In this document: in pieces, positions 1 through 12,379 of the stretch | How positions within the stretch are numbered: position 1 is the stretch's first letter | How the letters are laid out: each line of letters opens with the position of its first letter | Assembly (NCBI GenBank): GCA_037951105.1 | Contig: JBAMJV010007755.1 | Coordinates: forward strand, 54,579-118,578 | Source of the DNA: Echinarachnius parma | Lineage: Eukaryota; Echinodermata; Echinoidea; Clypeasteroida; Echinarachniidae | Length of the DNA: 64,000 nt | Direction of reading: 5' to 3' | Translations under genes and position numbers: made by a program | The notes under the pieces: generated by a model | Database searches by the model: none | What the model saw: the letters and a program-made list of their open reading frames with translations, nothing else | What the model was told of the DNA's origin: nothing

Positions 1-673
1 GTCCCAAGATTATTTTCTCAACCTTACATTCTTCTCTCTTTTTCCTCTTTGATACCACCATCAGCTTTGGACCCTTGTTGCGGTGGCGAATCCTTCATAA
101 ATGTCCAATCTCGGTTATGTAAATCTCTTCAAATTGTCAACTTTCTCTTCTTGCTTTTCCCTTTGACCCAGGTGTGGACATCAAGTACCCTCGCTTTGAT
201 GGGGACTCCTTCATGACGCTTCCCGTGGAGACGTCCAAACTCTACCAGTCCTTCTACATACTTTTTTTGTCCTAAGCTTATTTTATCAATCTTAAATTTA
301 TCTCTCATTTTCCTTTTTGACACCACCATCAGCTTTGGACCCTTGTTGCGGAGGTGAATCCTTCATAAATGTCCAATCTCGGTTATGTAAATCTCTTCAA
401 ATTGTCAACTTTCTCTTCTTGCTTTTCCCTTTGACCCAGGTGTGGACATCAAGTACCCTCGCTTTGATGGCGACTCCTTCATGACGCTCCCTGTGGAGAC
501 GTCCAAACTCTACCAGTCCTTCTACATACTTTTTTGTCCTAAGCTTATTTTATCAATCTTAAATTTAGCTCTCATTTTCCTTTTTGACACTACCATCAGC
601 TTTGGACCCTTGTTGTGGTGGCGAATCTCTTCAAATTGTCAACTTTCTCTTCTTGCTTTTCCCTTTGACCCAG
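1..673 (+). repeat. Tandem partial copies of the laminin G exon with decoy acceptors
   Basis: Direct repeats of about 268 and 234 bp. Each carries the intron 3' end (CTTTGACCCAG) and the first ~88 bases of the exon at 172-259 and 440-528. They break off after the codons for QSFYI and run into a shared non-coding tract beginning CTTTTTTTGTCCTAAG or similar. Both copies keep the acceptor but have no donor, so only the third copy (674-878) is a complete exon. The third unit lacks ~34 bp of the intronic part. Near-identity (a few substitutions) suggests recent duplication. Confidence 0.85.
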
Positions 674-878
674 GTGTGGACATCAAATACCCTCGCTTTG
701 ATGGCGACTCCTTCATGACGCTCCCCGTGGAGACGTCCAAACTCTACCAGTCCTTCTACATCACCATCTCTTTCAAGCCGGAGACGCTGAATGGCAGACT
801 CCTCTTTGCCAGTCAGGGGATGGACGGCCAGGGTGACTACATGGCCATTGGACTGGTCAACGGCAAACCCGTCTTCAG
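674..878 (+). CDS. Laminin G domain exon (partial gene)
   Basis: Internal exon of a secreted or extracellular-matrix type protein. A polypyrimidine tract and CAG acceptor precede position 674, and a GTAATT donor follows 878. Translation in the open frame gives the start of a laminin G domain: a YPRFDGDSF strand, an ITISFKPETLNGRLLFAS core and a DYMAIGLVNGKPVFR strand. Such exons occur in agrin, perlecan, pikachurin and EYS-like proteins; I cannot choose between them from one exon. It enters at phase 2 and leaves with AG of a split Arg codon. Upstream exons lie left of the window. No convincing next laminin G exon was found before the zinc-finger gene at 5031, so this may be a gene remnant, or the next exon may be far away. 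Two truncated copies lie just upstream. Confidence 0.7.
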
Positions 879-894
879 GTAATTGAGGAGGATG

Positions 895-1425
<531 letters not shown>

Positions 1426-1935
1426 TAATAAAATTGGAAAGAAAAAATAGGGATAAGATAAAAAGAGAGATCAATGTAAGAGGGAGGAAGGGAGAAAAAA
1501 AGGGGGGGGGGAGAGAAGATGAAGAAGCAGATTCAAAAGGATGTACATCAATAGTAATAACCTTGATGAACATGTTTACTTTTTAGGTTCAAGTTTGTCT
1601 GTACTTTCAAATATGCATACAGATTAAATACCAACCCTTTCCAAACTGGATGTATCTTCAAATGTACTGCTATACAAGTAGCATGAACCGCCTGTACATG
1701 GTAAATTCATTATCCTGTCAAAATGTCATGAATACTCATCAGTCAACACTAATACAACCATTGTGTGTGATATTGGCAGGTACACAAAAGGATGTGCAGT
1801 GTGTAAGTCATGCCACAATGTTTCAGATTCACAGATGTAATGTAGATTACACATTTAATTCCTGAGATGTAGGTTACACTGTACGCATACACTATGTATT
1901 ATAGTGTAACCTTGTAAATAGTTGTGTAGCTAGTT

Positions 1936-1987
1936 GGGTGGGGGGGGGGGGGGGGGGGGGGCTGTGCCCCCCCCCCCCCTCCCCCCC
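1936..1987. repeat. Homopolymer G/C hairpin tract
   Basis: A run of more than 20 G, a short GCTGTGC spacer and a run of C. It can form a long G:C hairpin or a G-quadruplex and is a likely site of sequencing error. The surrounding 1430-2570 holds no exon I can support. Confidence 0.8.
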
Positions 1988-2575
1988 AAAAAAAAAAATT
2001 TATTTGAAGAAAAAAAACATAAGGGGAACTTATTTAAAAAAAAAAGAAGACAAACATAAGGTGTGCTCCTAATCTGTCTGACCACGCTACGCCACTGCTT
2101 TTTAATGTAGCAAAACAAAATGTAGAATGTTGTTTTTATGCCCTGCATATAGTGAATATATTGACATACATGTACATATTTGCAACATTGATAATGGGCT
2201 GATAAAATGTGCATTTCTGTGATCTGATATGACAATTGAGTGAGTGATATGTCAACATTCCATGTTTTGTTTTAATTAAATGTCATATGGCCATAAACTG
2301 AGCAAAAAAGCAAAGTGCTATTTGCTGACTCGTTGCCACAGTTGCCACAGTTGGAATGTTCTCCAGGATTTTTTTCAAATGAAATCTTAACTACTTGCCT
2401 ATGGGAACCAGGTGGGCTACGTACAAAGTCCATGGGGATTTTGGAATCTCATAGGGAATGGGTTAATATCTCAACAACGAGCACATTTGAAGAAAAAGAT
2501 GATGTCTATTAGTTAGAGGAAAGAAACCAGGCAAGAAAGAACTGATAAAGATGAAAGAAAGTTTGGTTGATACCT

Positions 2576-4161
2576 GGGCAATTCCATAAATATGTCAACC
2601 AGTAGGCCAAAATTTCAAAATCATCACATTGGTCCAAATGATACATCAATTTGAAGGTAATAATGTGAACTGTCAAAAACCATTCATTAAAAAAAAAATT
2701 GATCAAGGTCAAGGTCATGAGACCCTTCCAAATCAAGGCATTCTGAAGTTGCTGATTTTTCTTTGCTGTAACATACCATTTGATATTTGTATGTATTTCA
2801 ATTAAAATAGACTGAATAATTAATTGACCATGATAGATGTACACATTATAACTTTCTGAATCCATTGCCACACAAAAATTAGAAAAATACTCTTTTAATT
2901 ACGATTTGTAGCTAATTAATATCAGGACTATTTTTGACATGTACGTCCGACACGGAAAAACACTTATTTTCAATTTCACGAAAAGACAAAGAACCCAATA
3001 AAGGGCAGGATGTCAATGCAAAGCAAGTTCTAACCCCTCTACACAGAGAGTAAAAAAAAAAATTCCAATCATCACTAATTAAGGAAAAAATGGGTGGTCG
3101 GACGTACACTTTTTGAGTACGTCCGACCATGTACGTCCGACACGGCATTGAAATGAGTAGGTTTTTGCCAGCCTAAAACACTTAAATTCACACTGTATCC
3201 TATCTGTATGATTAAAGAGTGTATTCAAATGTAATATCTCTTAATTACTTAGTGATTCATATCCCTAATTCTAACAAATCATCATAATATGGCTGGACAT
3301 TCCAGTCACATTTTTGTATGGGTATTTACATACTAATACTACACACTATCATGCTGTCATTAAAAAATATATCATAATAACATACTTCAGAGGGCTTCAG
3401 ATGGACCATGTTGTATTTTATTATTTAATTATGACTCACTTAGGCCATTTAATAATTTTCTTAGTAGGAAAGAACAACAAACATACATTTTGTGATAAAA
3501 AAATCAACCCTATACTTCAAATTTACATTATACATATAGTTCATGTAGTCCCAACAGTGCATATTCATGTTAGTGAAGATTAATTGTGTTTTTATTTGTA
3601 TTATACTGCCATTATTTAATGGTACAGTGAAAACATGTTTATATCTACCATTTAAGACAACATTAGTTACTAATTATGACTTAAAGTGTCTATTTACAGC
3701 AAATATTTCAGCAGCAAGTAGACTTGCATTTGTATAACACATGTACGTCCGACACGGCAGTCTTGTACGTCCGACATTGTACGTCCGACACGAAAATAAA
3801 ACGTAAATATTCCATGCTTCGAAGGGAAAATATCAATTTTTTTTTTATATTTCCCATCATTTCTAATCTTATCCAAATGGTAATAGATGATTTGGCCCAA
3901 AAAAATGATCAACTTCACAGAGATTTCCAGTTGAAATCCTCATGTCAGAAAAATCATTTTCTCTGAGTACGTCCGACCATGCAGTGTTTTTTGATCGGTA
4001 CAAGGTCATTATGGTGGTAAAATCTGAATAAGTCATATTATTATTTTCTACTCATCATTAGCAATCTATTCATCACATAAAATCTTATGATTTACATTTA
4101 CTTCTCCTTTAGTACCTAATTGAAGTGTGTGAAATGTACGTCCGAATTTATGGAATTGCCC
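2576..4161. mobile_element. Non-autonomous element with GGGCAATTCCATAAAT inverted ends
   Basis: The left end GGGCAATTCCATAAAT (2576) is matched by its reverse complement ending at 4161. The interior is non-coding and carries nine copies of a TACGTCCGAC-type word (one inverted) at about 2942, 3098(-), 3118, 3132, 3744, 3766, 3780, 3968 and 4137, several extended to ...ACACGG or ...CATG. No transposase frame and no clear target duplication were seen. Confidence 0.6.
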
Positions 4162-4619
4162 TGCTTCAAACTTTATCTTTTTTGTTTATGGCTATCCCTG
4201 ATTTATTCAATAGACATGTCAAGGTGTTGGTTTGGTATTGATATCATTGTGTTTGCTGCTTTGTCTTTGAAGGATTTCTCTTTTTTGGGTGCTATTTAAG
4301 TCTTTGCGGGGAAATTCTATTCCTATTTTTAATGCATTTTTGTAACATTACTTTCTTGAGCTTTCCCAGTGTCAAACTATAAAGTGTGCTTGCAGACTTA
4401 TACATTTACTTCCTAATGAAAGATGAACTAAAATGAATCCAAATGATACTACCTATTTTTTATGAATTCTAGAAAGACAGTATTGATTGATCTTGTAGAC
4501 AAAGAATAGAATCAAAATCCAAAACACATGTCAATGTAAAATGTTAGTATTCTTAGTTGTTAAAGCTGTCAGTGATTCTCTATCTGTTGCAACAGGTGTG
4601 ATGAGAAGCAGCAGTTCTT

Positions 4620-4990
4620 GGGTAGATATCAGATCAGACTGGCCAACTGAGGAGGAAGTTTGGTGCGCCAGAAGCTCTTGCAAGGAAGAGGAAGCAGTGG
4701 CTACTAGCTGACTCTTGGGATGATCCATGTGGCTGCATGGAAATCTGGAGATGTAGATAGTGCATCAGAAGTGTGGTATTTGAGCAATTGTCAAACTACA
4801 GTTGATCTGTAAGGACTAGACAACTGAGGAGGAAGCTAGATGCACCAGAACTTATTGATTGGAAGAAGCCGCAGTGGCTTTGACTCTTGACATAATCTAT
4901 GTGGCTGGGAATCTGGAGAGGTAGTCAGTGCATCAAAAGCGTGATATTGGAGCAATCCATCTTCGGTCAATCTTCAGTTGATCTGCAAAG
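4620..4990 (+). repeat. Decayed tandem copies of the zinc-finger gene 5' end
   Basis: Two units about 179 bp apart share CAACTGAGGAGGAAG, CAGTGGCT, TGTGGCTG and GAATCTGGAGA blocks. The region at 5020-5125, which holds the ATG and first codons of the zinc-finger gene, looks like a third, diverged unit (ACAACTATGGAACGG, GAGGAGTTGGCAGAGCG, CGACAGTGGCTAAAGAGG). The copies have no equivalent ATG frame. They probably lie in the 5' UTR or promoter-proximal intron. Confidence 0.55.
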
Positions 4991-5030
4991 ACGTGAATAC
5001 AGAAACTGTATTAGACAGTATTAAACAACT

Positions 5031-6383
5031 ATGGAACGGATCCTTGAGGAGTTGGCAGAGCGTCGGTTCATCAGTGAAGTGGGACTTCCTAAGCAGAAGC
5101 CAAGAGCGACAGTGGCTAAAGAGGACAGAGTAGTGTGTCAACAAAATAACCAAAAAGAAAAAGCAGGATTTCAACAAAACTATGGTAAAGAGAACCAATC
5201 GAGAGAGAGTCTGAGAGAACATGTAATGAAACATTTGAGAGAGGGTGCGTTTCATTGTCAAGTTTGTAATGAAGGCTTCTCTCGTCCTCCCTGGCTCAAA
5301 GATCAGTTGGCACGACCCTCATCCTTGCATTCAGGTAGAGAGAAACCTGTGATGAAAGAGGGACTCCATAATTCTAAGATACTGAATGCTGCTGACTCTA
5401 ATTTGAATGGAAAGACTCGTGTAAGAGATTCATCCTGCATTCCAAGTGAGAGACGGACAGTTGCCATCAAACGGAAAAGAGCGACATCCTTTGAAGACGG
5501 AACACATGATCAAGGTGGCATTTTGAAAGAAGACTGTTCAGTGAATGTTAGCGATACAGAACAAAGTGTCACAATGAAAGAAGCAAAATTTGATTATCAC
5601 TATCATGAAAGATGTGAAGAAGTTAACAATGAAAACAAGGATCCCCAAGGTAATCATTCGGCCGATGTAGAGGCCAAGAAGCAATCTGATATGACATGTG
5701 ACGTATGTGGCAATTTATCCAAAAGATCCAAAAGGAAGAAGGGAAGCAAACACTGCACATGCCAAAAAATGAAAAAGCCATATGAATGCTCCATTTGTGG
5801 GAGATCATTTCGCTTTCTTAACATGCACAAAAAGCACATGGCAGCGCACAGCGACGAAAGACCATTCCTGTGTCCTGTCTGTGGCAAAAGCTACAAATAT
5901 CCTTCAACGTTGAAGGATCATGTGATGTTCAAGCACGAAGGACAACAGCCACGGCCGCACCTCTGCGATTTGTGCGGCAGCGCGTTTGCCAAACCCAGCC
6001 AGCTTCAGTTCCACCTCACCGTTCACACGGGAGAGAAATCCTTCCAGTGCGAGTTGTGTCCCAAATCGTTTCGGACAAAATCTACCCTTAAAGTGCACAT
6101 GTCTTGGCATAATGGAGAAAGGCCGCACGAATGTGAGACGTGTGGCAAACGTTACCTGAACAGCTCTTCCTTGATAGAGCACAGAAGGGTCCACTCGAGG
6201 GAGAAGCCGTTTAATTGTAAGATTTGTAGCAGGGCATTTGCTCATCTGAGGACACTGAGAAATCACGAAAAAATTCACTCGGGCGATAAGCCTTACGAAT
6301 GTGACATTTGTCACAAGCGGTTCATCCAGCTTAATGGACTCAACTACCACAAAAAACTTCACGAGAAACAAGAAACGAAATGA
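5031..6383 (+). CDS. C2H2 zinc-finger protein, single coding exon, 450 aa
   Basis: Likely a nuclear DNA-binding transcription regulator. Seven C-terminal C2H2 fingers lie at about residues 251-273, 279-301, 310-332, 338-360, 366-388, 394-416 and 422-444, each with CxxC and HxxxH spacing. Several linkers are of the TGEK/P type (HTGEKSF, HSREKPF, HSGDKPY). A degenerate finger (CQVC...H, broken second His pair) sits near residue 73-99, and a CDVC...CTC motif near residue 222. The middle is charged and low in structure; no KRAB, SCAN, BTB or ZAD domain is visible. An in-frame TAA at 5022 precedes the ATG at 5031, which supports this start. The stop is followed by an AT-rich 3' UTR. The orthologue cannot be named. 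Confidence 0.9.
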   Translation: MERILEELAERRFISEVGLPKQKPRATVAKEDRVVCQQNNQKEKAGFQQNYGKENQSRESLREHVMKHLREGAFHCQVCNEGFSRPPWLKDQLARPSSLHSGREKPVMKEGLHNSKILNAADSNLNGKTRVRDSSCIPSERRTVAIKRKRATSFEDGTHDQGGILKEDCSVNVSDTEQSVTMKEAKFDYHYHERCEEVNNENKDPQGNHSADVEAKKQSDMTCDVCGNLSKRSKRKKGSKHCTCQKMKKPYECSICGRSFRFLNMHKKHMAAHSDERPFLCPVCGKSYKYPSTLKDHVMFKHEGQQPRPHLCDLCGSAFAKPSQLQFHLTVHTGEKSFQCELCPKSFRTKSTLKVHMSWHNGERPHECETCGKRYLNSSSLIEHRRVHSREKPFNCKICSRAFAHLRTLRNHEKIHSGDKPYECDICHKRFIQLNGLNYHKKLHEKQETK

Positions 6384-7026
6384 CTAAATCAAATATTTGG
6401 TCACGGGAAGTTCTGTTGGAAGCAAACATCTCTGAAAAGCACAATACCACCATATTTTCGTAGGAAAAGATGGAATTCTCAAGGGCACATTTCAATGAAA
6501 TTTTGACAAATATTGGGCTAAAAATACTTTGTCATGCATAAAAAAGCATATGCGCTGCTTCTTACTTTAAGCCAGGTTTCTTTCTGAAATATTTTCTTGA
6601 GTGTTAACCAAGATGATAACAATAAAAACAGCAAGCTTCTCATACTTTTGTTGTGTTTTTGGAGACATGCATACAAATAATCTTAGCCCCAAAACCAAAA
6701 AGATCATAATACTTGACTGAAAACTAATGATTTGATTATCTTCCTAGGAACATGAAAGAAGATGAATCAATGATAGATACACATATACCCGAGATATGCA
6801 TTATTTTTATTTATTTTTAGCTCTAGTTTGTAAATGAAATCTGGAAAATTGTGTGGTTTCTGTGAACATTTCATACTACATGTAACATCAAATCATGTAT
6901 TGTCTGGAATATAGTTGAAGTCTTTATAAGCACTCAAAATCAGTGGCCTCTGCTAGCTGTTTCTATGTGTGTGAAAAGTAATATGTTTTATTTTTGTTTC
7001 TTGTGCTATAAAGTCTTTAAACACGT

Positions 7027-7032
7027 AATAAA
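7027..7032 (+). promoter_or_regulatory. Candidate polyadenylation signal of the zinc-finger gene
   Basis: AATAAA about 640 bp after the stop codon, in AT-rich sequence. Another AATAAA lies at 6621. Which is used cannot be told from the sequence. Confidence 0.35.
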
Positions 7033-7278
7033 CCTATACTATCATTGGTGCAAAGTATGTGTGAATTCTTTTAGCTGACTTGCCTATTTAACAAAAAGCT
7101 TGTATGTTATCAAACAAGAGCAACTAATGAAATACGTACTGGACATGTTGACTATTAATCCCGATTCCTGACAGCTGTATATCTGATAATGTGGAACCTT
7201 GTTATATCAATCGAGGTCCTTGAACTATGAAATATACCTTGTTGTTTTAGGGTGAAAACAAAATGAATATAAAGACCA

Positions 7279-7665
7279 TTAAAGGGATATATAGTAACAT
7301 TTGTCAAATTCCTCAAAACTTACTTGGAACTCTAGCAGGTCTCTCATACCTTGTATTCATATTAACAATAGAAGCATGGGACAGGTTTCGTATTTTTGAA
7401 TTTCCCTTTCGTTAAAAATATTTACGATTGAAGTGGTCAGATTTCTAACTATCCACTAGATAGTCATAACCGTGTACAAAGTCAGTGCAATACATTAGTG
7501 CATGAATATCTCTTTGCATTTTCGCTCATTACTCGGCCATATAACATCCATTTAACTTAAAATGTTCACACATTACTCAGTGGACATATCAGATCACAGC
7601 AATACACATTGTATCAACCTGCATCACCTTATGCACATGTCAACAAAGTTACTAGATCCCTTTAA
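7279..7665. mobile_element. Short TTAA-flanked inverted-repeat element (family A)
   Basis: TTAA at both edges. The left end begins AGGGATATATAGTAAC and the right end is the imperfect reverse complement (GTTACTAGATCCCT). About 387 bp, non-coding. A second member begins at 11942 (AGGGACTTAGTAAC, then the same CTCAAAA and AAGCATGGGACAGGTTTC blocks) but has no recognisable right end. TTAA targets are typical of piggyBac-type transposition. Confidence 0.65.
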
Positions 7666-8787
7666 AATCACCTTGTTATGAGAGGGCTTTGTTATATCTG
7701 AAGTCTTTATAACGAGTCATATTTCATATTTTTGGAAGTGTTGCTCAAATTTGTCCATGTTTCACACCTTAATTTTCCTCTTGACTTGAGATTGCATCTG
7801 ACTCTTAGAAAATTAATATGATCGATGCACACAAATAATGCATCGTGATCACTTAAATTCAAATATTTTGAGAATGTTTTAATGACTATATGCTCATAAT
7901 TTCAACAAAATGATGCATTTATTCACTTATTACATGGCAACTGTCAGCCTGTGGTAAGTTTTGTTTGTATTCTGAAGACAGCTACCTATGTGCAGAAGTT
8001 TAAATTTTTCTTCTATCTTTTTAGATAAAAACATAAAGCAGTTAAAAATATATACACAACAAATCAGTTTTTGAAATGTAATCATGTGGGGCAATGAATG
8101 TCATAAGGTTACAGGCTTACAGCTAAAAAGTCAGTACGATTGTCAACTATTATCGCGAGGATTTCTCCATGAATGTTAAAGTTTTGTTTTATTGTCATAT
8201 ATTTGCCAGTTGAATACATTGTACATTGTATACATAGATAAGACCAATCAAAATAAACCAAAGTATAACTACTCATGTGTTGAATATTTTTAAAGATTCA
8301 TTGTAATGTTACTTATGTTTAGTGTTATTATAATTTATATTTCATAAGGTGACATACAATCGTTTTTTTGTCAATGGCTTGTAATGTCACATTCACACTG
8401 ACCTCATAAACGTTGCCTTGAGACGCACATAATATTAATCTAGATGAATTAGTCATGTAGATGCCGCAATTGCAACAAAATAGTCATGGAAACGCAATGT
8501 TCCACAGCATTTTTGAAATACAAAAAATGGCGTTGCATGATTTTGATGGCAAGACTTTTTGGTAGGTGTGACTTGGACATTTGCATTTTACTGATTCCAA
8601 ACATTGATTTATAATACATAATGATCAGCGACCATGTGTAGTTTTATTGAAATGCATGTTCACGTCAGTTTTTTAACTTTAATAACAATAAGTATTTGGT
8701 GTTACATTTAATTGAACTTGATTATAAAATATTTATATACACTTTTTTTATTGTTGTAGTTCCACAAAGTTCTACGCATATTTTGTA
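7666..8787. other. Gene-less AT-rich stretch
   Basis: No exon, RNA gene or coding-like frame found. Short CTTGTTATA / TATAACGAG words near 7200-7250 and 7670-7715 resemble fragments of the TA-flanked pogo-like element described at 11386. Confidence 0.5.
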
Positions 8788-9979
8788 TTAAAGGGGCCCT
8801 GCAACCCAAATGCATGTTGACCTCTGTTCATCTGTATTAGTGTACACATTCAATATTTGTAAACGGTTTGACCCAAATATGTTTTGTATATTTTTAAACA
8901 TTTTATAATTTATTTGTCTTCATGTTGCTAAGCCCCACCTCCTAAAAAACCCTCCAGAGCAAATTCTATTGTTGACCTGCAGTGACATCATTTGTCAATC
9001 ACTGGTCAGCTACCATGCTATTGTGATTAGCCTAATCACAATAGCATCACACGGTTGAATAGAATACCAACTCACACAACTTCAATTACAATAGCTGTTG
9101 CTATGTCAGAAGAAAAGCACTGTCTAAGCTATTGCATGGAGGTATGCAGGGCATGCTTTTGTGTGGATGTTCTTTTTGTACTTTCATCTTTTGTTAATCT
9201 CATGGTAGCTGACCAGTGATTGACAAATTATGTCACTGCAGGTCAACAATAGAATTTGCTCTGGAGGGTTTTTAGCTCATCCGGCCCGAAGTGCCCGATG
9301 AGCTTATGCCATGCCGTGGCGTCCGGCGTCCGTCCGTCCTTCCGTCCTTCCGTCCTTCCGTCCGTCCGTCCGTCCACAGTTTTCAAAATGCTTCTTCTTC
9401 GTTATTTTTCAACCGATTTTGATTCTGAATGTTTCATAAGATAGGGCTAGGAGGGGGATTTAAAACTTCTACACAGAATCGTGAAATTCATTATATATGC
9501 TAATTTATGCAAATTTATTCAAAATCACAAAAAATGCTTCTTCTCCTTCATTTCTTGACCGATTTTGATTTGGTTTGCTTTATCTGGTAGAGCTAACTTT
9601 GGTACACTAAACTTCTACACAGAATTTTGAAATTTTTCTCCATTAATTAATTATGGTAATTTTTGCAAATTTATTCCAAAAATCACAAAAAATGCTTCTT
9701 CTCCTTCATTTCTCGACCGATTTTGATTTGGTTTGCTTTATCTGGTAGAGCTAACTTTGGTACACTAAACTTCTACACAGAATTTTGAAATTTTTCTCCA
9801 TTAATTAATTATGGTAATTTATGTAAATTTATTCCAAAAATCACAAAAAATGCTTCTTCTCCTTCATTTCTCGACCGATTTTGATTTGGTTTGCTTTATC
9901 TGTTAGAGCTAACTTTGGTACACTAAACTTCTACACAGAATTTTGAAATTTTTCTCCATGAATTAATTATGGTAATTTT

Positions 9980-10010
<31 letters not shown>

Positions 10011-11229
10011 TTCATTTATTTTTATTAGCTCATCCGGCCCGAAGGGCCCGATGAGCTTATGCCATGCCGTGGCGTCCGTCGTCCGTCCGTCCTTCCGTCC
10101 TTCCGTCCTTCCGTCCGTCCGTCCGTCCACAGTTTTCAAAATGCTTCTTCTTCGTTATTTTTCAACCGATTTTGATTCTGATTGTTTCATAAGATAGGGC
10201 TAGGAGGGGGATTTAAAACTTCTACACAGAATCGTGAAATTCATTATATATGCTAATTTATGCAAATTTATTCGAAATCACAAAAAATGCTTCTTCTCCT
10301 TCATTTCTTGACCGATTTTGATTTGGTTTGCTTTATCTGGTAGAGCTAACTTTGGTACACTAAACTTCTACACAGAATTTAGAAATTTTTCTCCATTCAA
10401 TAATTATGGTAATTTTAAATTTTTAAATTTTTAAATTTTTTATTTATTTTATTTTATTTTTATTTTTATTTTTTTTGTTTTGTTTTGTTTTATTTGTTTA
10501 TTTTTTTAATTTATTTTTTTATTTTTTTTTTTAAATTTTTTTTTTTTTTTTTTTAATTGATTGATTTTTTTTTTTTCCCCATGTCCCTTCCGGGGCGTCA
10601 AATTTATATTTTTTTTCACTCTAATTTTTTATTTTTTTATTTTTATGTCCCTTCCAGGGCATCAAATTTTTATTTTTTGACTAGTTGAAAAGTGTACCAC
10701 ATGAAATTTGCGATATTTGATGTTGCGAGATGGCGGATGAGCGCTACGTCATTGACGTTCTGGTTATTTATTTATTTATTTATTTTTTTTTGTTTTTGTT
10801 TTTTTAGTTTTTTTTAATTTATTATTTTTTTTATTTTTTAAATTTATTTTTTTAAATTTATTTTTATTTTTTTTTCCCATGTCCCTTCTGGGGCGTCAAA
10901 TCTATATTTTTTTCACTCTATTTTTTTTTTATTAATTTTTATGTCCCTTCCAGGGCATCACATTTTAATTTTTTGACCAGTTTTTTTTTTGACCAAAAGT
11001 GTACCACATGAAATTTGCGATATTTGATGTTGCGAGATGCCGGATGAGCGCTACGTCATTGACGTTCTGGTTTAAGAGGTGGGGCTTAGCAACATGAAGA
11101 CAAATAAATGATAAAATGTTTAAAAATATACAAAACATATTTGGGTCAAACCGTTTACCAATATTGAATGTGTACACTAATACAGATGAACAGAGGTCAA
11201 CATGCATTTGGGTTGCAGGGCCCCTTTAA
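8788..11229. mobile_element. Large TTAA-flanked foldback element with nested repeats
   Basis: TTAA at both edges. Arms of about 170 bp are inverted (left AGGGGCCCTGCAACCC; right its complement ending at 11225). Further inside, 8943-9018 pairs with 9203-9272 (AAACCCTCCAGAGC...). The centre has two direct units of about 750 bp, each opening with an AGCTCATC...GATGAGCT hairpin (9274, 10027), a CCGTCC/CTTCCGTCC tract, and ~145-bp sub-repeats containing GAATTTTGAAATTTTTCTCC. It continues with T-rich DNA and two copies of a block containing CATGTCCCTTC and GGGCGTCAAAT. No transposase is visible. Confidence 0.7.
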
Positions 11230-11385
11230 ATGTTTTTTGTTGTTTTTTTAATTTTTTAATGTTTCTATCACTTTCACTATGTTGTGTTTTACCAAGCATA
11301 TTTGAATAAAAAGAGAGATGAAATAGAAAATGAGTTTAGGTTTTCTTCTTTTAAGATTCTGAAGACTGTTATTTATAAGTTATGT

Positions 11386-11542
11386 ACAGTGGAACATCTT
11401 CATAACAAGTTCTGTTATAACGAGGTAATTTCACAGGTCCAGATTCAATTTCTTTTGTTTTTAAGCCCTGATATGAGATGTCTAATATAACAAGGTAAAT
11501 TCAATGGACCCAAAGTGCTTGTTATAAAGAGGTTTCACTGTA
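11386..11542. mobile_element. Small TA-flanked MITE, pogo/Tigger-like ends
   Basis: Left end TA-CAGTGGAACATCTTCATAA, right end the imperfect complement (TTATAAAGAGGTTTCACTG-TA). About 155 bp. CAGTGG(A)ACCTC ends with a TA duplication are a known feature of pogo-type MITEs. No coding content. Confidence 0.5.
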
Positions 11543-12379
11543 GTATTATCATCAGTTGTATGTATTAAAGTTGGTATGTGTGTAGTCACCATATCTGACA
11601 AGAATTAAAAGCAACACTATCAAACAAAAAACCATAAACGTCTATATCATAAATGTTAGTGATGAATTTTTATATCAATTACAATCTTACTACTAATAGA
11701 AGAATAAAACGGGCAAATCCTGCTTATTTCATCCAATTTTATTGTTAGTTCAGCAATTATGCATGCAACCACATAAATCGGTAAAGGGGAAGATACTATT
11801 GTATGAATGCATGAGACACGAGTACATGAGAGTAATGACTACCTATAACACATTTGGTCTCTTTCTTAGTTTCTCTAATTCATTCAAGATGATTTGATTT
11901 TGGTAAAACATGCACTATCCATAGACCACGTCCCAAGTGTTTAAAGGGACTTAGTAACATTGTCCAAATCCTCAAAATCCAATTGGAATTCTAGCGGTTC
12001 CTTGTATAAAAGCATGGGACAGGTTTCAGGTCACATTAATTTGTTTCAATAAATGGAAAGAATAAGATGAACCATTTGTGAAAATCTGAGCAAAATCGGT
12101 CAAGAATTAGAATTTTACATCCGTTTGCACTTCATGGAGAAATGTCATCTTTCAAAATTTGCTGTTGTTCACAAGCTCTAGGTTATTCACTTTGTACACA
12201 AAGAGGTTAGTTCGCATACTTTCAATTTTAGTCAGTAAAAACAATTTCATCTCATTTGTTTTTACAATATAATTTGTAAACCAATCTGTAGCTCATTCAT
12301 GCAATTCATGAAAACCTTAAATTTCATGTTAGTCCTACATCAACTTTGTGAAATAACAGCAATTTCTATATGTTGTTTT

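Noticed and set aside
5904..6371. 155-codon minus-strand frame opposite the zinc fingers
   Set aside because: Antisense shadow of the C2H2 repeats; the plus strand gives a clear protein family.
9330..9372. CRISPR-like array from CCGTCC repeats
   Set aside because: Simple 4-8 bp tandem units without spacers, in a eukaryotic transposon.
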